Origin: Paracyclopina nana
Lineage: Eukaryota; Arthropoda; Copepoda; Cyclopoida; Cyclopettidae
Reading direction: 5' to 3'
DNA: 64,000 nucleotides
NCBI GenBank assembly: GCA_019096065.1
Contig: JAGUCH010000004.1
Span: forward strand, 1,054,001-1,118,000
A model generated the notes under the pieces. That model did no database searches. It was given only the letters and a program-made list of their open reading frames with translations, and was not told the origin of the DNA. The position numbers and the translations under genes were made by a program. Shown here one piece after another: positions 22,758 through 33,354 of this stretch. Positions within the stretch are counted from its first letter, which is position 1; each line of letters begins with the position of its first letter.

Positions 22758-23085
22758 ATGGCTGAAGCCAGAATTGAGCAACTTGAGCAAATTGAAGAGG
22801 ATGTCATAGCAATTCTGAAAAGTGCAGGAAATTCAGCTCCAAGAAATTGCTCAAGATCGCGCCAGTCAAAAGGCAGTGGACTCCAATATTCAGCAAGCGA
22901 TGACAAATATTAAAAGTGTAGATACAAAGCTGTCAGAACAAATCAAGCATTTTGACACAAGTGTCAGCTGTACATCCTCACGAGGGCAGGTCGGACCCAT
23001 CTCAGAAGATTTTGCAATCTGCTTGGCATCGCCTAGATCTTGTGCAAGTTGCAACTTAGAATTCTCTTGGAACATTCATTCCATC
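22758..23085 (+). pseudogene. Mediator subunit 11 (MED11)-like copy, frame-broken
   Basis: Starts in good form (MAEARIEQLEQIEEDVIAIL KSAG), matching the MED11 N-terminus. The family match then continues in another frame from about 22830 (ASQKAVDSNIQ ... KLSEQIKHFDT) and in a third frame from about 22975 (HPHEGRSDPSQKILQSAWHR). At least two indels are therefore needed to restore the family pattern; the ATG frame itself stops at a TAA near 22914. No introns. Most likely a decayed or retro-copied MED11. Assembly or sequencing indels are the alternative, as the conserved blocks are otherwise well kept. Confidence 0.72.
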
Positions 23086-23912
23086 CGAAGTAGAACACAC
23101 GTATTGCTTTATATCTTGGCAGTGCAATTTCAAATCATTTACTCCTAGAATAAACCTAAGCCATCAGGGGTAGATAGCATTTCCAAATTTCTCAAAGGAA
23201 AGGCCACTGCAGGACCTAAAATTGCAATTTCACTCAAAATTGAAATTTTAATCCTTCTCATAAAAACTTGATACCGCATAAAGGCCTAGTTAAAAGTTTT
23301 GCAAATTCAGTGCTTCCACTACGCTCAAATTTTTAGCTATAAAATATTTTTCAGCCTAAAAAGTGCTAATAACGAAATTCCAAGAACGCCAGAACGGGAG
23401 TAACAAAAGTTTTCAAAACAATTAATTCTGGAACTGCCCTTTTAAGAGACCTTGAGAGCAAATTTTGGAATTGCCCTTCTGATGGGAATAGGACCGTTCC
23501 GAAATTCCCGCATTGCATTTGAAGCGCCCCGGCCGAAAACACAGTGCAGCCAATACAGCGCCGATACAGCCGAAATCTGCAGAGCAAGGTCGCTTAAAAC
23601 AAGGTGAGCCCAAAACAAAAATTGCTGCTTGAATTTCTTGTGAAATCACGCTAAATGAGCAAATGCTGGCCACTTTTCACAATTCATATCCAAAAAGGTC
23701 GCTCAAAATATGAGTCAAAAGAGTAAATGTAATTTTTGAATAGTTTGATAAGTGTAGACCTACCTGCTTCATTCCCCTTGTAGCTGCCTCTCTCCCTTGC
23801 CCCACTCGCGCTGTTCACTGTTAGGTTTGCAACAACATTGGTAGATCCACACCAAGTTTTCAAGCATTTCACAGCAGCAGCTTTCATTCATGGGTGTTCA
23901 ATTTCTTCGTCG
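23086..23912. other. Spacer before PIAS gene 1
   Basis: AT-rich, no supported coding exon. Presumed promoter and 5' untranslated region of the PIAS gene that begins at 23913. Confidence 0.5.
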
Positions 23913-25617
23913 ATGGCCTCATCTAAAGAGCAAGATGTGCTCAGGGAGATGATTTTGACGTTTCGCGTCTCCGAGCTGCAAATGCTATTAGGTAACTTTT
24001 CACCCGCTTCATTTGACAACTTTTTCATGGATTGTTTTTTTAGGTTATGCCGGACGAAATAAGTACGGGAAAAAGAACGAGTTGCAACCACGTGCTCTTG
24101 ACTTGTTGAAAATCAGGTCAACTCCACTTCAAGCTAAAATCAAGGAAATCTTCAAAGCGTCTCAAGAAAACCAAGAAAATTCTTCAGCAGACATGATGGG
24201 ACCAAATGGACAGCCGATCAACCCATATGGCGTGGCTTACAACAATTTAGCCACGGCTGCCATGATGGGCTTGAGCTATGGCAACATACAACAGCAAACG
24301 TTGCAGGGACGCAACCCATACACAACTGGAGCGGGCTACCCTTCAGCCGCTGCAGCTGCGGCTGCGGCTGCGGCCGCAGCTCAGCAACAACCGCATTCTA
24401 TGTTCAATGCGGGATACCAAGTGGCAGCCACCAGAACGATCCCTCTGCCTCCAAACATAAGGCTACAGAGGCTGCCATTTTATGATATCCACGCTGAACT
24501 ACTGAAGCCTGCCACCCTGATCGCACACGGTGGCAGCCGGTTCCAGGACGCGCAGTTCCAGTTTGTGCTCACTCCGAGCCAAGCCACCAACATAGCCTCC
24601 AATCGGGATATCCAGATGGGCTCCAAATTGGACTACTTGTACCAGATCCAGCTCCGCTTTTTCCCACTCAGAGCTGAGTCCACAGCTACGGAACTCACTG
24701 ATGAGTTCCCACCCAGTGTGGTTGTTCAGGTGAATGGCAAGCAGGTTGCTCTGCCCAATCCCATACCGACCAACAGGCCTGGCGTCGAGCCCAAAAGGCC
24801 GCCCAAACCTGTCAACATCACGCCAATGTGCAAACTATCTCCAATCCTGCCCAACACTGTCAGTGTCAAGTGGGCTGCAGAGTACAACCAGACTTGGGTC
24901 GTTGGCATTTGGCTGGTCATGAAGTTGACCTCCGATGACTTGCTGTCCCGCCTCAAGAAGAAGGGAACGCGTGATCCTGCTTATACCAAAGCTCTGATCA
25001 TTGACAAGTTGAATGACAATGATGCTGATGTGGCCACGACTTCATTAAAGGTCACGGTGTCTTGTCCCCTTGGCAAAATGAGAATGAAGGTAGGTTGTTT
25101 AAATACTGTACTGCTATGCAAATATCTCATTTCCCCTTGATTTTTCTAGATTCCTTGTCGGCCTCAGACGTGCTCTCATTTGCAATGCTTCGACGCCTCG
25201 ACCTTCCTGCAAATGAATGAACGCAAACCAACCTGGAATTGCCCCGTATGCGACTCCAAGGCTTACTACAATGATCTGTTGATCGATGGGTATTTTCAAG
25301 AGGTACTCGATTCTAAGGAATTGCCAGAAGACGAGAACGACATCATTCTTGAGGCGGACGGTACATGGAAACCAGTGCCAAAAGAGGAGTCCGAATCTGA
25401 GGCTGCAGCCGCGGCAGCAAGGAAAAAAGCTGAACAGGACAAGGAGGTGGACTGTATTGACTTATCAGATGACGAAGAGGGTAACAATGGATCGACGAGT
25501 AATGAAAACGCTGCACCTCAGCCTCCTTTGCCACCTCCTCCACCTGCTATTATGAACCATGCCCCGCCTCAACCTCCAATGCCACCAGCGGAGATTGAAT
25601 GTATTGAATTGGACTAA
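23913..25617 (+). CDS. PIAS-type SUMO E3 ligase, paralog 1
   Basis: Exons 23913-23991, 24044-25089 and 25150-25617, all in phase, 530 residues. Order: SAP domain (FRVSELQMLLGYAGRNKYG), a Q/A-rich linker with a run of about 13 alanines, PINIT domain (LPFYDIHAELLKP ... FVLTPSQATNIA), then the SP-RING (CRPQTCSHLQCFDA ... WNCPVC), which recruits SUMO-loaded UBC9. The C-terminus has a canonical SUMO-interacting motif (VDCIDLSDDEE) and ends IECIELD. Acts in the nucleus on transcription factors and chromatin; the fly counterpart is Su(var)2-10. Start ATG chosen because it opens the SAP helix in the usual place. It is convergent with a second PIAS gene. Confidence 0.93.
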
Positions 25618-25740
25618 ATTAATTTCTTTATGTTCAGCTTGTATACTTCGTTAAATATACTTGATTGGAATTATATTGTAATCATATCCTCAACAGCTAT
25701 GAAACTTGCTGCTTGAAATAGGGCAGATGGGACATTGCCT

Positions 25741-26638
25741 GAAAAAAGCTGAACAGGCCGAGAAGGTGGACTTTATCTTAAGTAAATGCAATTAACCACC
25801 ACAACCTCTAATGCTAAAGATGGAGGAATAATGAGGGCTCTACTGGTTAAAGGCTATTTGGTGTAAGGCTAATTGGTAAAAGGCTAAATGGTGTAAGGCC
25901 AATTGGCCAAAGGCTAGATTGGTGGAAGGCTAACAGAAAAAGGGCTAAATTGATAACGATACAAGAGTACAAATCATTGAATGACATCTTCCTTGATCAT
26001 TGAAGTTCCAACAATGAAAATCAGCTCTTAAATGTTGAGTGAAATAACTGTTTTTCATTTTTCTTAACATTTAAAAAAAGCAAGATAGCTTAGCTTTTTT
26101 ACCTTAGCTTAGCTTTTTTACCTTAGCTTAGCTTTTTCTGGCAACATGAGAACGACCTAAGAGTCTTGCTTAACAAGTCTTCTTATATGAGCCAAATAAA
26201 ATAAAGTTAATTTCCTTGGTGACAAGAGAATCAAGTCTAGCTTATTCTCAACAAGCTAATACAGCTAAGTCAGTTTAGTCAAGACAAGGAAGTCTTTTTT
26301 GGTATTCCCAAGCTAAGCCCAAAAAAGACATTTTGTGTCACAAAAAATAATGAAACCAAGAATTAACTAGGAGAATTAAAAAAATAGGGATGTCACTTGT
26401 GAACCAATCACTCAAAAAACATCTGCTATTGAACTTTTTTTCTTATCGCCTTTTACCAATGTAGCCTTTGGCCAATTGGCCTTTTACCAATTAGCCTTTA
26501 ACCAATTAGCCTTACACCAAATTGCCTTTTACTGATTAGCCTTTAACCAGTATACCTATAATGAGTAGGATGAGACAACATGAATATGTTCGGATTGTGT
26601 GTATACTTCGGTAAATATACTTGATTAGAATTATAGGT
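25741..26638 (+). pseudogene. Relic of a PIAS 3' end, split by a foldback element
   Basis: 25741-25780 repeats the PIAS 1 codons around AAAAAAGCTGAACAGG and GGTGGACT (real copy at about 25423). 25795-25815 resembles its CCGCCTCAACCTCCAATGCC segment. After the foldback element, 26585-26636 repeats the 3' untranslated sequence TATACTTCGTTAAATATACT (real copy near 25641). Same orientation as PIAS 1, so it is a tandem duplicate of its last exon and UTR, later interrupted at 25843-26550. Frame is lost. Confidence 0.75.
25843..26550. mobile_element. Foldback transposon with long subrepeated inverted ends
   Basis: About 708 bp. The left arm starts CTGGTTAAAGGCTATTTGGT and the right arm ends with the complement (AGCCTTTAACCAG). 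Both arms are strings of short variants of AAGGCTAATTGGTAA over about 100 bp. TA flanks both ends, compatible with a TA target duplication. The centre (26020-26440) is AT-rich with TTAGCTTAGCTTTTTTACC iterations and no transposase. Inserted into the PIAS relic between the two convergent PIAS genes. Confidence 0.85.
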
Positions 26639-26639
26639 T

Positions 26640-28886
26640 TTAGTCATCATCGTCTAAGCATATTAATAAGGGCGACTGATTGCCAGTTGCGGCTTGCACT
26701 GGGACAGGTGGGCTACTCCCCTCCGCGTGAGGACTCACATTGTTTGGGGTCAAAGAGCTCACGGAGTTGCTGGAGGTGCTGTCATCCTCCAAAAATGCCT
26801 GTCTTGCCTTCTTTGAGGGGGGAGCTATGGGTTCTTCGTCGTCCTCCTCCTCGTCCTCAGAGTCGAGGGTTACATAATCAACCTCTTTGGATATGGCCTT
26901 CATTTGAGGCGGAGGCCGTTTTACAGATGATGCTGAGGGTTGTTCAGGCTCATCATCGTCTTCGACCTCAAGGGTCTCCACTTTGGCTTCCTTTTTAATG
27001 CGGTCCAAGGTTGGTGAAGGAGGACTTGCCAATGCCTCTAGCTTGGGCTTGACATCTTCATCTGGCTTCTTGGCTGGGACCAAGGGATCCCACGAGGCAT
27101 CATTTTTCAACACGATTTCGTGCTCATCGTGGGGCAGCCTCTTTGAAGTGAGCACATCGGAGAAGTACCCATCAATGAGAAGATTTTCGTAAAGAGCAGG
27201 CTTGTTGCACACAGGGCAAATCCACTTGGGTTTCTTTTCATTCATCATCAGGTAGAGGCTGGCATCGAAACACTGCAAGTGATCGCAAGTTGAGGCCCGA
27301 CAAGGAGTGCTCATTCGCATCTTACCTAAAAGGAAAAAATCCTCGTTATTAAACTATCATTGGTTTGAATTAAAAATATGTTGTTACCAAGAGGACAAGC
27401 CAGGGACACCTTGCACGAAGTCGTGGCAATTTCGTTATCTTTGTCACTAAGTTTATCCTTAATTACTGCTCTAGTATAGTCAGAATGGCGTTTCCCCTTC
27501 TTCTTCAGCTCGTCCAAAAGATCAGAGGAGGAAAGCTTGTCCACAAAGTACACGGACACAGTGTACCCACTACCCACTTCAACAGCCCAAGAGACGTTCA
27601 AGTAATTCGCAACAGTCGAGGAGAGCTTGCACAAAGCTGTGATGTCGATCGGCTTTGGCGGCCTCTTGGGCTCAACGCCAGGCTTGTTGGTAGGAATGGT
27701 GTTGGGCAACGTTTGCAGCCTCCCATTCACCTTCACGCAAACAGAAGCTGGAAAGTTGTCGTCTTGCTCGCAGGAAGTTTCAAGCAGGCTGAAACGAAGT
27801 TGAATCTGCTTTTTAAAGTCCTGGCGGCCAACGTTGTCCCGGTATGCACTCTGGGCAATGGAACTGGCTTGGGTAGGCGTCAGGTGAAAGGAAAAAGTTT
27901 GCTCTTGGAACCGTGCGAGCCCTCGAGGCTGGAGGGAAGAGGGTTTCATAAGAACAGCCTCCGACTTGTAGAACGGGAGGTTTCGCAGCTTCACGTCCGG
28001 AAAGGTTGGGTACATGAAATGCCTATGAAAAAACGATATTGTAATTAAGCAATATTTGTCACATGCAGTGGGTTTAGTCATCTCACGAATTAGTTCCGGC
28101 ATAGTACGCGACTGGAGCCGTGGCTGTTGACGGTAAATGCAAGGGCACGTATGAGGACTGAGGGGGAGCCGCAGCGATGACTGTAGATACTGCGTTTGGG
28201 TTGTACGCCCCAGAGTTGGCTGAAGGCCTGTACGTTGAACTGTATGGGTTGACACTGGGAGCCGAAGAAATGCTCCTGTACATAGCAGAGCTAAGCTCGT
28301 GAATCTTTTCCCCAAGCCGCTTCTTGATTTCGCCCCCCGTCGTATCCACTAGTTCGATAGCTCTCTCCTATAAAATAAGGTTACTAAAGCACGGAAACAT
28401 TCTCTAATTGGTGCGACGTACCAACAGTTCAGTTTTTCGACCAGCCTTGTTTTTCCCCACAAAAATCATAAGTGCCTGGAGGTCCGTCAATCGGAAACTC
28501 CTGAGCATGCCCTTTAAGGAATCATCCGTCATTTCCTTCGACGCCTTGGATGTTGCCGCAGATGACGGAGTTGAGTGCTGAGAAGCAGGCTCTGCGTTAT
28601 TTGCAGGTGCCTGCGGAGCTGCTGCTGCTGCCGTGGGCCTTTTGGCGGGAGATGGGGTAGGCCTGGATTTCTGCCCCTTGTTGGTAGGATACTGTCGGAC
28701 TGAGGTATCGACATAGTCATTGTCAGAGGCATTGCCAGAGCTAGCATTATCGTCACTGGAGCTCGAATTTGAATTGTTGTCGAAATTCGACCCATTGCTA
28801 TCGTCACTATCATCTTCAACTGCTCGAGCAATACGAGTTTCAGCGGCAGCCGCTGCTGTTCTCCGAGATCTTCGGACCGACATCAT
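26640..28886 (-). CDS. PIAS-type SUMO E3 ligase, paralog 2
   Basis: Exons 28886-28422, 28367-28087, 28022-27388 and 27325-26640, in phase, 688 residues. The N-terminus is a long acidic/serine tract absent from paralog 1 (DDSDDSNGS..., [18 protein letters not shown]). SAP domain ([19 protein letters not shown]), PINIT domain ([13 protein letters not shown] ... [12 protein letters not shown]), SP-RING with all zinc ligands ([14 protein letters not shown] ... WICPVC), and acidic C-terminal motifs resembling SUMO-interacting motifs ([21 protein letters not shown] at the very end). The intron between PINIT and SP-RING falls close to that of paralog 1, supporting duplication from one ancestor, but divergence is large. 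Convergent with paralog 1 and divergent from the ORP9 gene. Confidence 0.92.
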
Positions 28887-29328
28887 GCACACATTCTCTT
28901 GCAAGGACCCCTGATTGCGACGAAAAACGTCTTTTCTTTTTAAGAGCGGGTCCAGCAGCTAGCGCGACGCGTCGTTGCCTGCCTCCCGGGCGTCATGTCT
29001 CAAAAAGAGCCAACATGGCGGGCAATTGGCTCATTTTGCGGCGAAAACAATCCAGCCGGCAACTCTTGCAACCGTAGACATCTGTGGAAAGCTGACTTAA
29101 CTGATAAGCAGAATGCTGAGAAGTAGATGAGCTAGTCAGCTGGAAAAGTCAGTCACCGCAATTCCAAAGAAAAATTGTTTACTTTAATTTGACGCGCGAC
29201 AATTACGCGAATTTTTTTAATTATTTGCAACTGGCTTTTTCAGTGAGGGCTTTCGCAGGTGAGCGCTAGTGGAAAAGGGATATTAGTGACTTTTGCACTC
29301 TTCTTTTTGCGTTACAGCACCGACCGTG
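28887..29328. promoter_or_regulatory. Putative bidirectional promoter, PIAS 2 / ORP9
   Basis: Only 442 bp separate two divergent start codons. The region is more GC-rich than flanking DNA and contains CCAACATGGCGGGC near 29009, which resembles the YY1 core (AANATGGCGGC) common in housekeeping promoters. A splice acceptor (TTACAG) lies just before the ORP9 ATG. Shared promoter activity is inference. Confidence 0.45.
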
Positions 29329-31809
29329 ATGTCAACAGATCTCCTGTCAGACAGCTGGAATCAAAGTCCACATGACCTCAAGATGACAATCACCATGGAA
29401 GGGGCTTTGTCCAAGTGGACCAACGTGATGAAAGGCTGGCAGTATCGCTGGTTTGTCCTCGACGACTCGGCCGGAATTTTCAGCTATTACACGAGCAAAG
29501 AGAAAATGACTCGTGGGGTGCGAAGAGGCTGTGTCAGGCTTCGCGGCGCACTAATTGGCATTGACGACGAGGTACGGATAAGTTTTCCCGTTTAATCTTC
29601 AATTTCACGTGCGTTGCCAAAATTGCAGGATGACGCCACCTTCACAATCACCGTGGACGGGAAGACATTTCATTTCCAGGCTCAGGACTCCGAGGAGCGT
29701 GAGCGCTGGATCAGGGCCTTAGAAGACACTGTCCTCAAGCATAATCAGACCCGGAGAGCTTCGGCTCTGCGCAAGAGCGCCTTGCTCGTTCAGGGAGACA
29801 TTCCCACCATAGCTGACTTTGACAAGAAGCTCACGGAGACGGACTGCTACCTGCAAATCTTGCTCAATCAAGTGGCAGCCCTCAAAGTCAAAATTGACGA
29901 CCCTCAATCGAGTCCTGACGCCAGGGCCAAGTATGAGGAGATTGCCGAGAAAGCCATCGGGATGACAGAGTCGATCAAGCATGGCATTGTTCTGCTGCAA
30001 ATCGCCAAGAATGCCACGATCCCAGAGGGATCTTCATCAGCGATCGACTTGGGTCACATGGCTGCCCAACAGCAGCTGCTGCCCAACAGTGATAGGAGTC
30101 CGCTGTCAAGGCCCGTAGCACGAAAAGTGAAGGCACCCTTCGAAATTCCCTTCAGTGACGGCGGCAACATCGAAACCGGCATTGAAATGGGGGCAGAGTG
30201 CAAGGAGAAGGTGCAGAAGGCAAGGCAAATGGTCGAGGCTAGTAATAACAGCAGGGCAACCATTCAATCCTCGCCCAACTTGAAGCCTTTGAAGACGACA
30301 GCCATACCCGAGATCAGCTACTCTTCCTCTGAGGAGGAGGACTTTTTCGACGCTGAGGAGGATGAGGACGAGGACGAGGTGGAGAGTGCTCCTCGTCCAC
30401 TTGTTCCTCCCAAGTCATTGGAGTTGTCCATCACGACTGACATCAGCCCTGGTCTAGCCTTTGAGCCTCAGTCTCCTCTGACTCCTCTGGAGGGTCGCAG
30501 CGATGTCGACTGGGATGCCCTGTATGGAGTCGAGGACGACGAGGATTTGGACATGAAGAGCCACGGATCGGTCATCACCCATTTGTTGTCACAAGTCCGC
30601 ATTGGCATGGATCTGACCAAGATCGTCCTCCCCACCTTCATCCTTGAGCGGCGCTCGTTGCTGGAGATGTACAGCGACTTCTTCGCTCACCCCGACCTAT
30701 TTGTGCAAATCACGGATGGAACGACTCCGGAGGATCGGATGGTGCGTGTGCTCAAGTGGTACTTGTCCTCCTTTCACGCGGGGCGGAAATCGAGCATCGC
30801 CAAAAAGCCATACAACCCCATCTTGGGCGAGACGTTTCGCTGTCATTGGAATGTGAACGAGGAGAGGAATGGTGGCCATATCACCACGAGTGAGGAGCAG
30901 GTTGTGGCCAACAGCGGGCCTCTGCCCTGGTGCCGATCTGATGACCTCACCTTTGTGGCGGAGCAAGTGTCACACCATCCCCCCATTTCCGCCTTTTATG
31001 CTGAGCACGTGAAGAAGCGAATCTCTGTGAACGCGCACATTTACACCAAGTCGAGTTTCCTCGGGATGTCCGTACGTAAATCATTGTATACATATACGAT
31101 ATGAGAAACCTCATGATTGGCATGCTGTTCATATTAGGTTGCGGTTTACAACATTGGCCAGGGGACCGTGACCCTGTTGGACCACAACGAGGAATACTCG
31201 ACTACTTTTCCCAGTGGTTTCGGCCGGAGCATCCTCACAGTGCCCTGGATTGAGCTGGGTGGAAAGGTCTGCTTGACTTGTCCTCAGACTGGGTACTACG
31301 CCAACATCGAGTTCAAGTGCAAGCAGTTCTTCAGCTCGGACATCAACAAGGTACTTATATCAAATAATTGTGTTATCATGTGTTACTTATTTTATCTGTG
31401 ACAGATATCAGCCGAGGTCTTTGCACCTAACCAAAAGAAGCCTTTTCTCAAGGTGGATGGCGAGTGGAACGGGAGAATGATTGCCAAGTGGACAAACAGT
31501 GGGAAGAACGAAGTGTTTATCGACGTCACTCGGCTTGGCACGCATGACAAGTTGTGCAAGAGAGTCGCGGAGCAAGGTCGGTATGAATCCAGAAGGCTTT
31601 GGAGGGATGTCACGTATGGCCTTAAATTCGGTGACATCGAGGGCGCGACGGCCGCGAAATTCGCCCTGGAGCAACGTCAGCGCGAGGAGGCTGCGACGAG
31701 GAAAGAGGCCGGCTTGAAATGGGAGACGAGGCTTTTCCACCACGTGGGTGACAACTGGTTCTTCAATGAGCCGCTTGTGAAACGGATCCGGAACAATTCG
31801 AAAAATTGA
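29329..31809 (+). CDS. Oxysterol-binding protein-related protein 9-like lipid transfer protein
   Basis: Exons 29329-29571, 29629-31071, 31138-31350 and 31405-31809, in phase, 767 residues. N-terminal PH domain ([19 protein letters not shown] ... [15 protein letters not shown]) very like vertebrate ORP9. An FFAT-like motif near residue 316 (EEDFFDAEE) would bind VAP proteins on the ER. The C-terminal ORD carries the family signature EQVSHHPP near residue 525. Expected to exchange sterol/PI4P at ER-Golgi contact sites. The start codon lies just after a splice acceptor, so there is a 5' untranslated exon. No membrane segment. Convergent with the unknown gene at 32026. Confidence 0.93.
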
Positions 31810-32025
31810 AGTCATACTACATAGATGCAACTATCGAGTGTGTGAGAACACGTGCTACGTACACTTGTTGATGTTGTTGTTAACTCTTTATATTAACTAT
31901 TTATTTCTTGAACACTTCACAAATGTATCATCATGATAATCAGCGAGGCAAATTTCCTATACAATAGAGAACTCCGCTTCATTCTATCGTTCATCTGCGT
32001 GCAAAAAATTAAGTGGTAATTTTGG

Positions 32026-33354
32026 TTAAGCACTTATGTTATCTTTTGGTTTCTTACCCAGGACAGGCTTCACTTCCTTGATGTCATCCTCAGGCTTGGT
32101 CTCCTCAATCAAAACAGTGATGTCATCCGACCTCTCTTGGATCTGTGAAATTGAAAATTAGGCAAATGTGCAACTTTTACCATTTGCTCATACCAAATCG
32201 TTGGATTTTGGCAAAACGACCTCGTCAAGGGTGAATTTCTCGTACCCAAGGATGTCCTCAGCCTTGGTGTTAACAATTGGGTGAGCTTTGCCAACCAATT
32301 GATCCCGACGTCTGTTGTCCACCACTGGACGACGGCTATAATTAAAAATTAATTTTAAAAAATGCTTTAAGAAATTAAATTAAAAAATATTCAATAGGCT
32401 TACTTGGGGACAAAGGCTGGGCGCTTGGACAGCCTGGCAAAGTTCTTGAGGAAGTTCCTGAATCTGTTCTCGTTGCTGTTCTTCCTTTGCCTGGCCTGTT
32501 GCTTGGCTTGGACCTTTTTCTGCCTTCTTTGGGCTCGCAGAGGATGATGAACTCTCTGTTTCACCACAGTCTGCAAAGGCTTAATGACGCGTGATTGCCT
32601 TGAAGGCTGTTGGGGCTTGCTGATCAGCTTTTTGGCTTGAACTCGACTTTGTGCCACTGGGCTCTTGCGGAGGCCTTTGAGCTTGGTCTTGACCTTTTCG
32701 AGGGCCTCTGCGGGCTCCGAGGGTCTCTTTTTGTCTGCTTGCACGGCCATGGCCATAATGGCAATAATGCAAGCCAATATCTGCAAAATAACCAAGATTA
32801 GCAGCTTGCACGCAAAATTCAATTCATCTAGATGGCGCCACCGTAGAGGAGGAAAAATACCAGAAGTGGATTTTTCCCAATTCTTTATTTGTGGCGTTTT
32901 TGACCGCCGAATGGCGAAAATGTTGCAATTTCCACCCAAACAATTAACAACTCCATCTCGCGGATTAATTGACAATTGCCACGTCTACATATAAGATATA
33001 AGAGTACTTTTCTTCTTTCTGCCAGCATAAAAATCTACCAAGGCCGTATTAATTGCTACGTTTTCTTCAAAGATGATCCGAAACATTTTTCGTTCCAAGG
33101 TGATGAAGTCGTTGGCACAATAAAAAAAATGTGAGAAAAAATCGCATTGGCGTTTTCCGAAGCTTGACCTTGGCATGTCTGAGATATTCCAGAGGGAGGA
33201 GGAGGAGTTAGGAGGGGGAAATTCAAATTGGCTTGACCGATGATCATTCTGGGTGCATTTAAACGAGCGCCGCGCCGCGTTCACTTCTATATTATAGAAA
33301 GTCTCCTCGCATCTTTTCTTACGGGACCTCAATGGGGCAGTTGACCTTGGCCAT
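32026..33354 (-). CDS. Unknown secreted or membrane-anchored basic protein
   Basis: Three clear exons, 32780-32404, 32335-32194 and 32142-32026, in phase, 212 codons to the stop. The first of them opens with a hydrophobic segment (ILACIIAIMAMAVQA) like a signal peptide, so a short first exon with the ATG must lie upstream. ATGGCCAAG at 33354-33346 would fit in phase but has a weak donor (GTCAAC) and is only a candidate. The mature part is Lys/Arg/Gln-rich (QRRQKKVQAKQQARQRK), then a more acidic C-terminal third (SDDITVLIEETKPEDD). No family recognised; the rich basic content could suit an extracellular matrix or cuticle-associated role, which is inference. Confidence 0.6.
32829..32964 (-). 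repeat. Dispersed short element, copy 5 (first intron of the basic-protein gene)
   Basis: Complete reverse-orientation copy: AGATGGCGCCACCGTAGAGG, ATACCAGAAGTGGATTTTT, GCGTTTTTGACCG, and end CTCCATCTCGCGGA. About 136 bp. Confidence 0.82.

Noticed and set aside
26621-26998. 125-codon plus-strand frame
   Set aside because: Antisense to the PIAS paralog 2 last exon.
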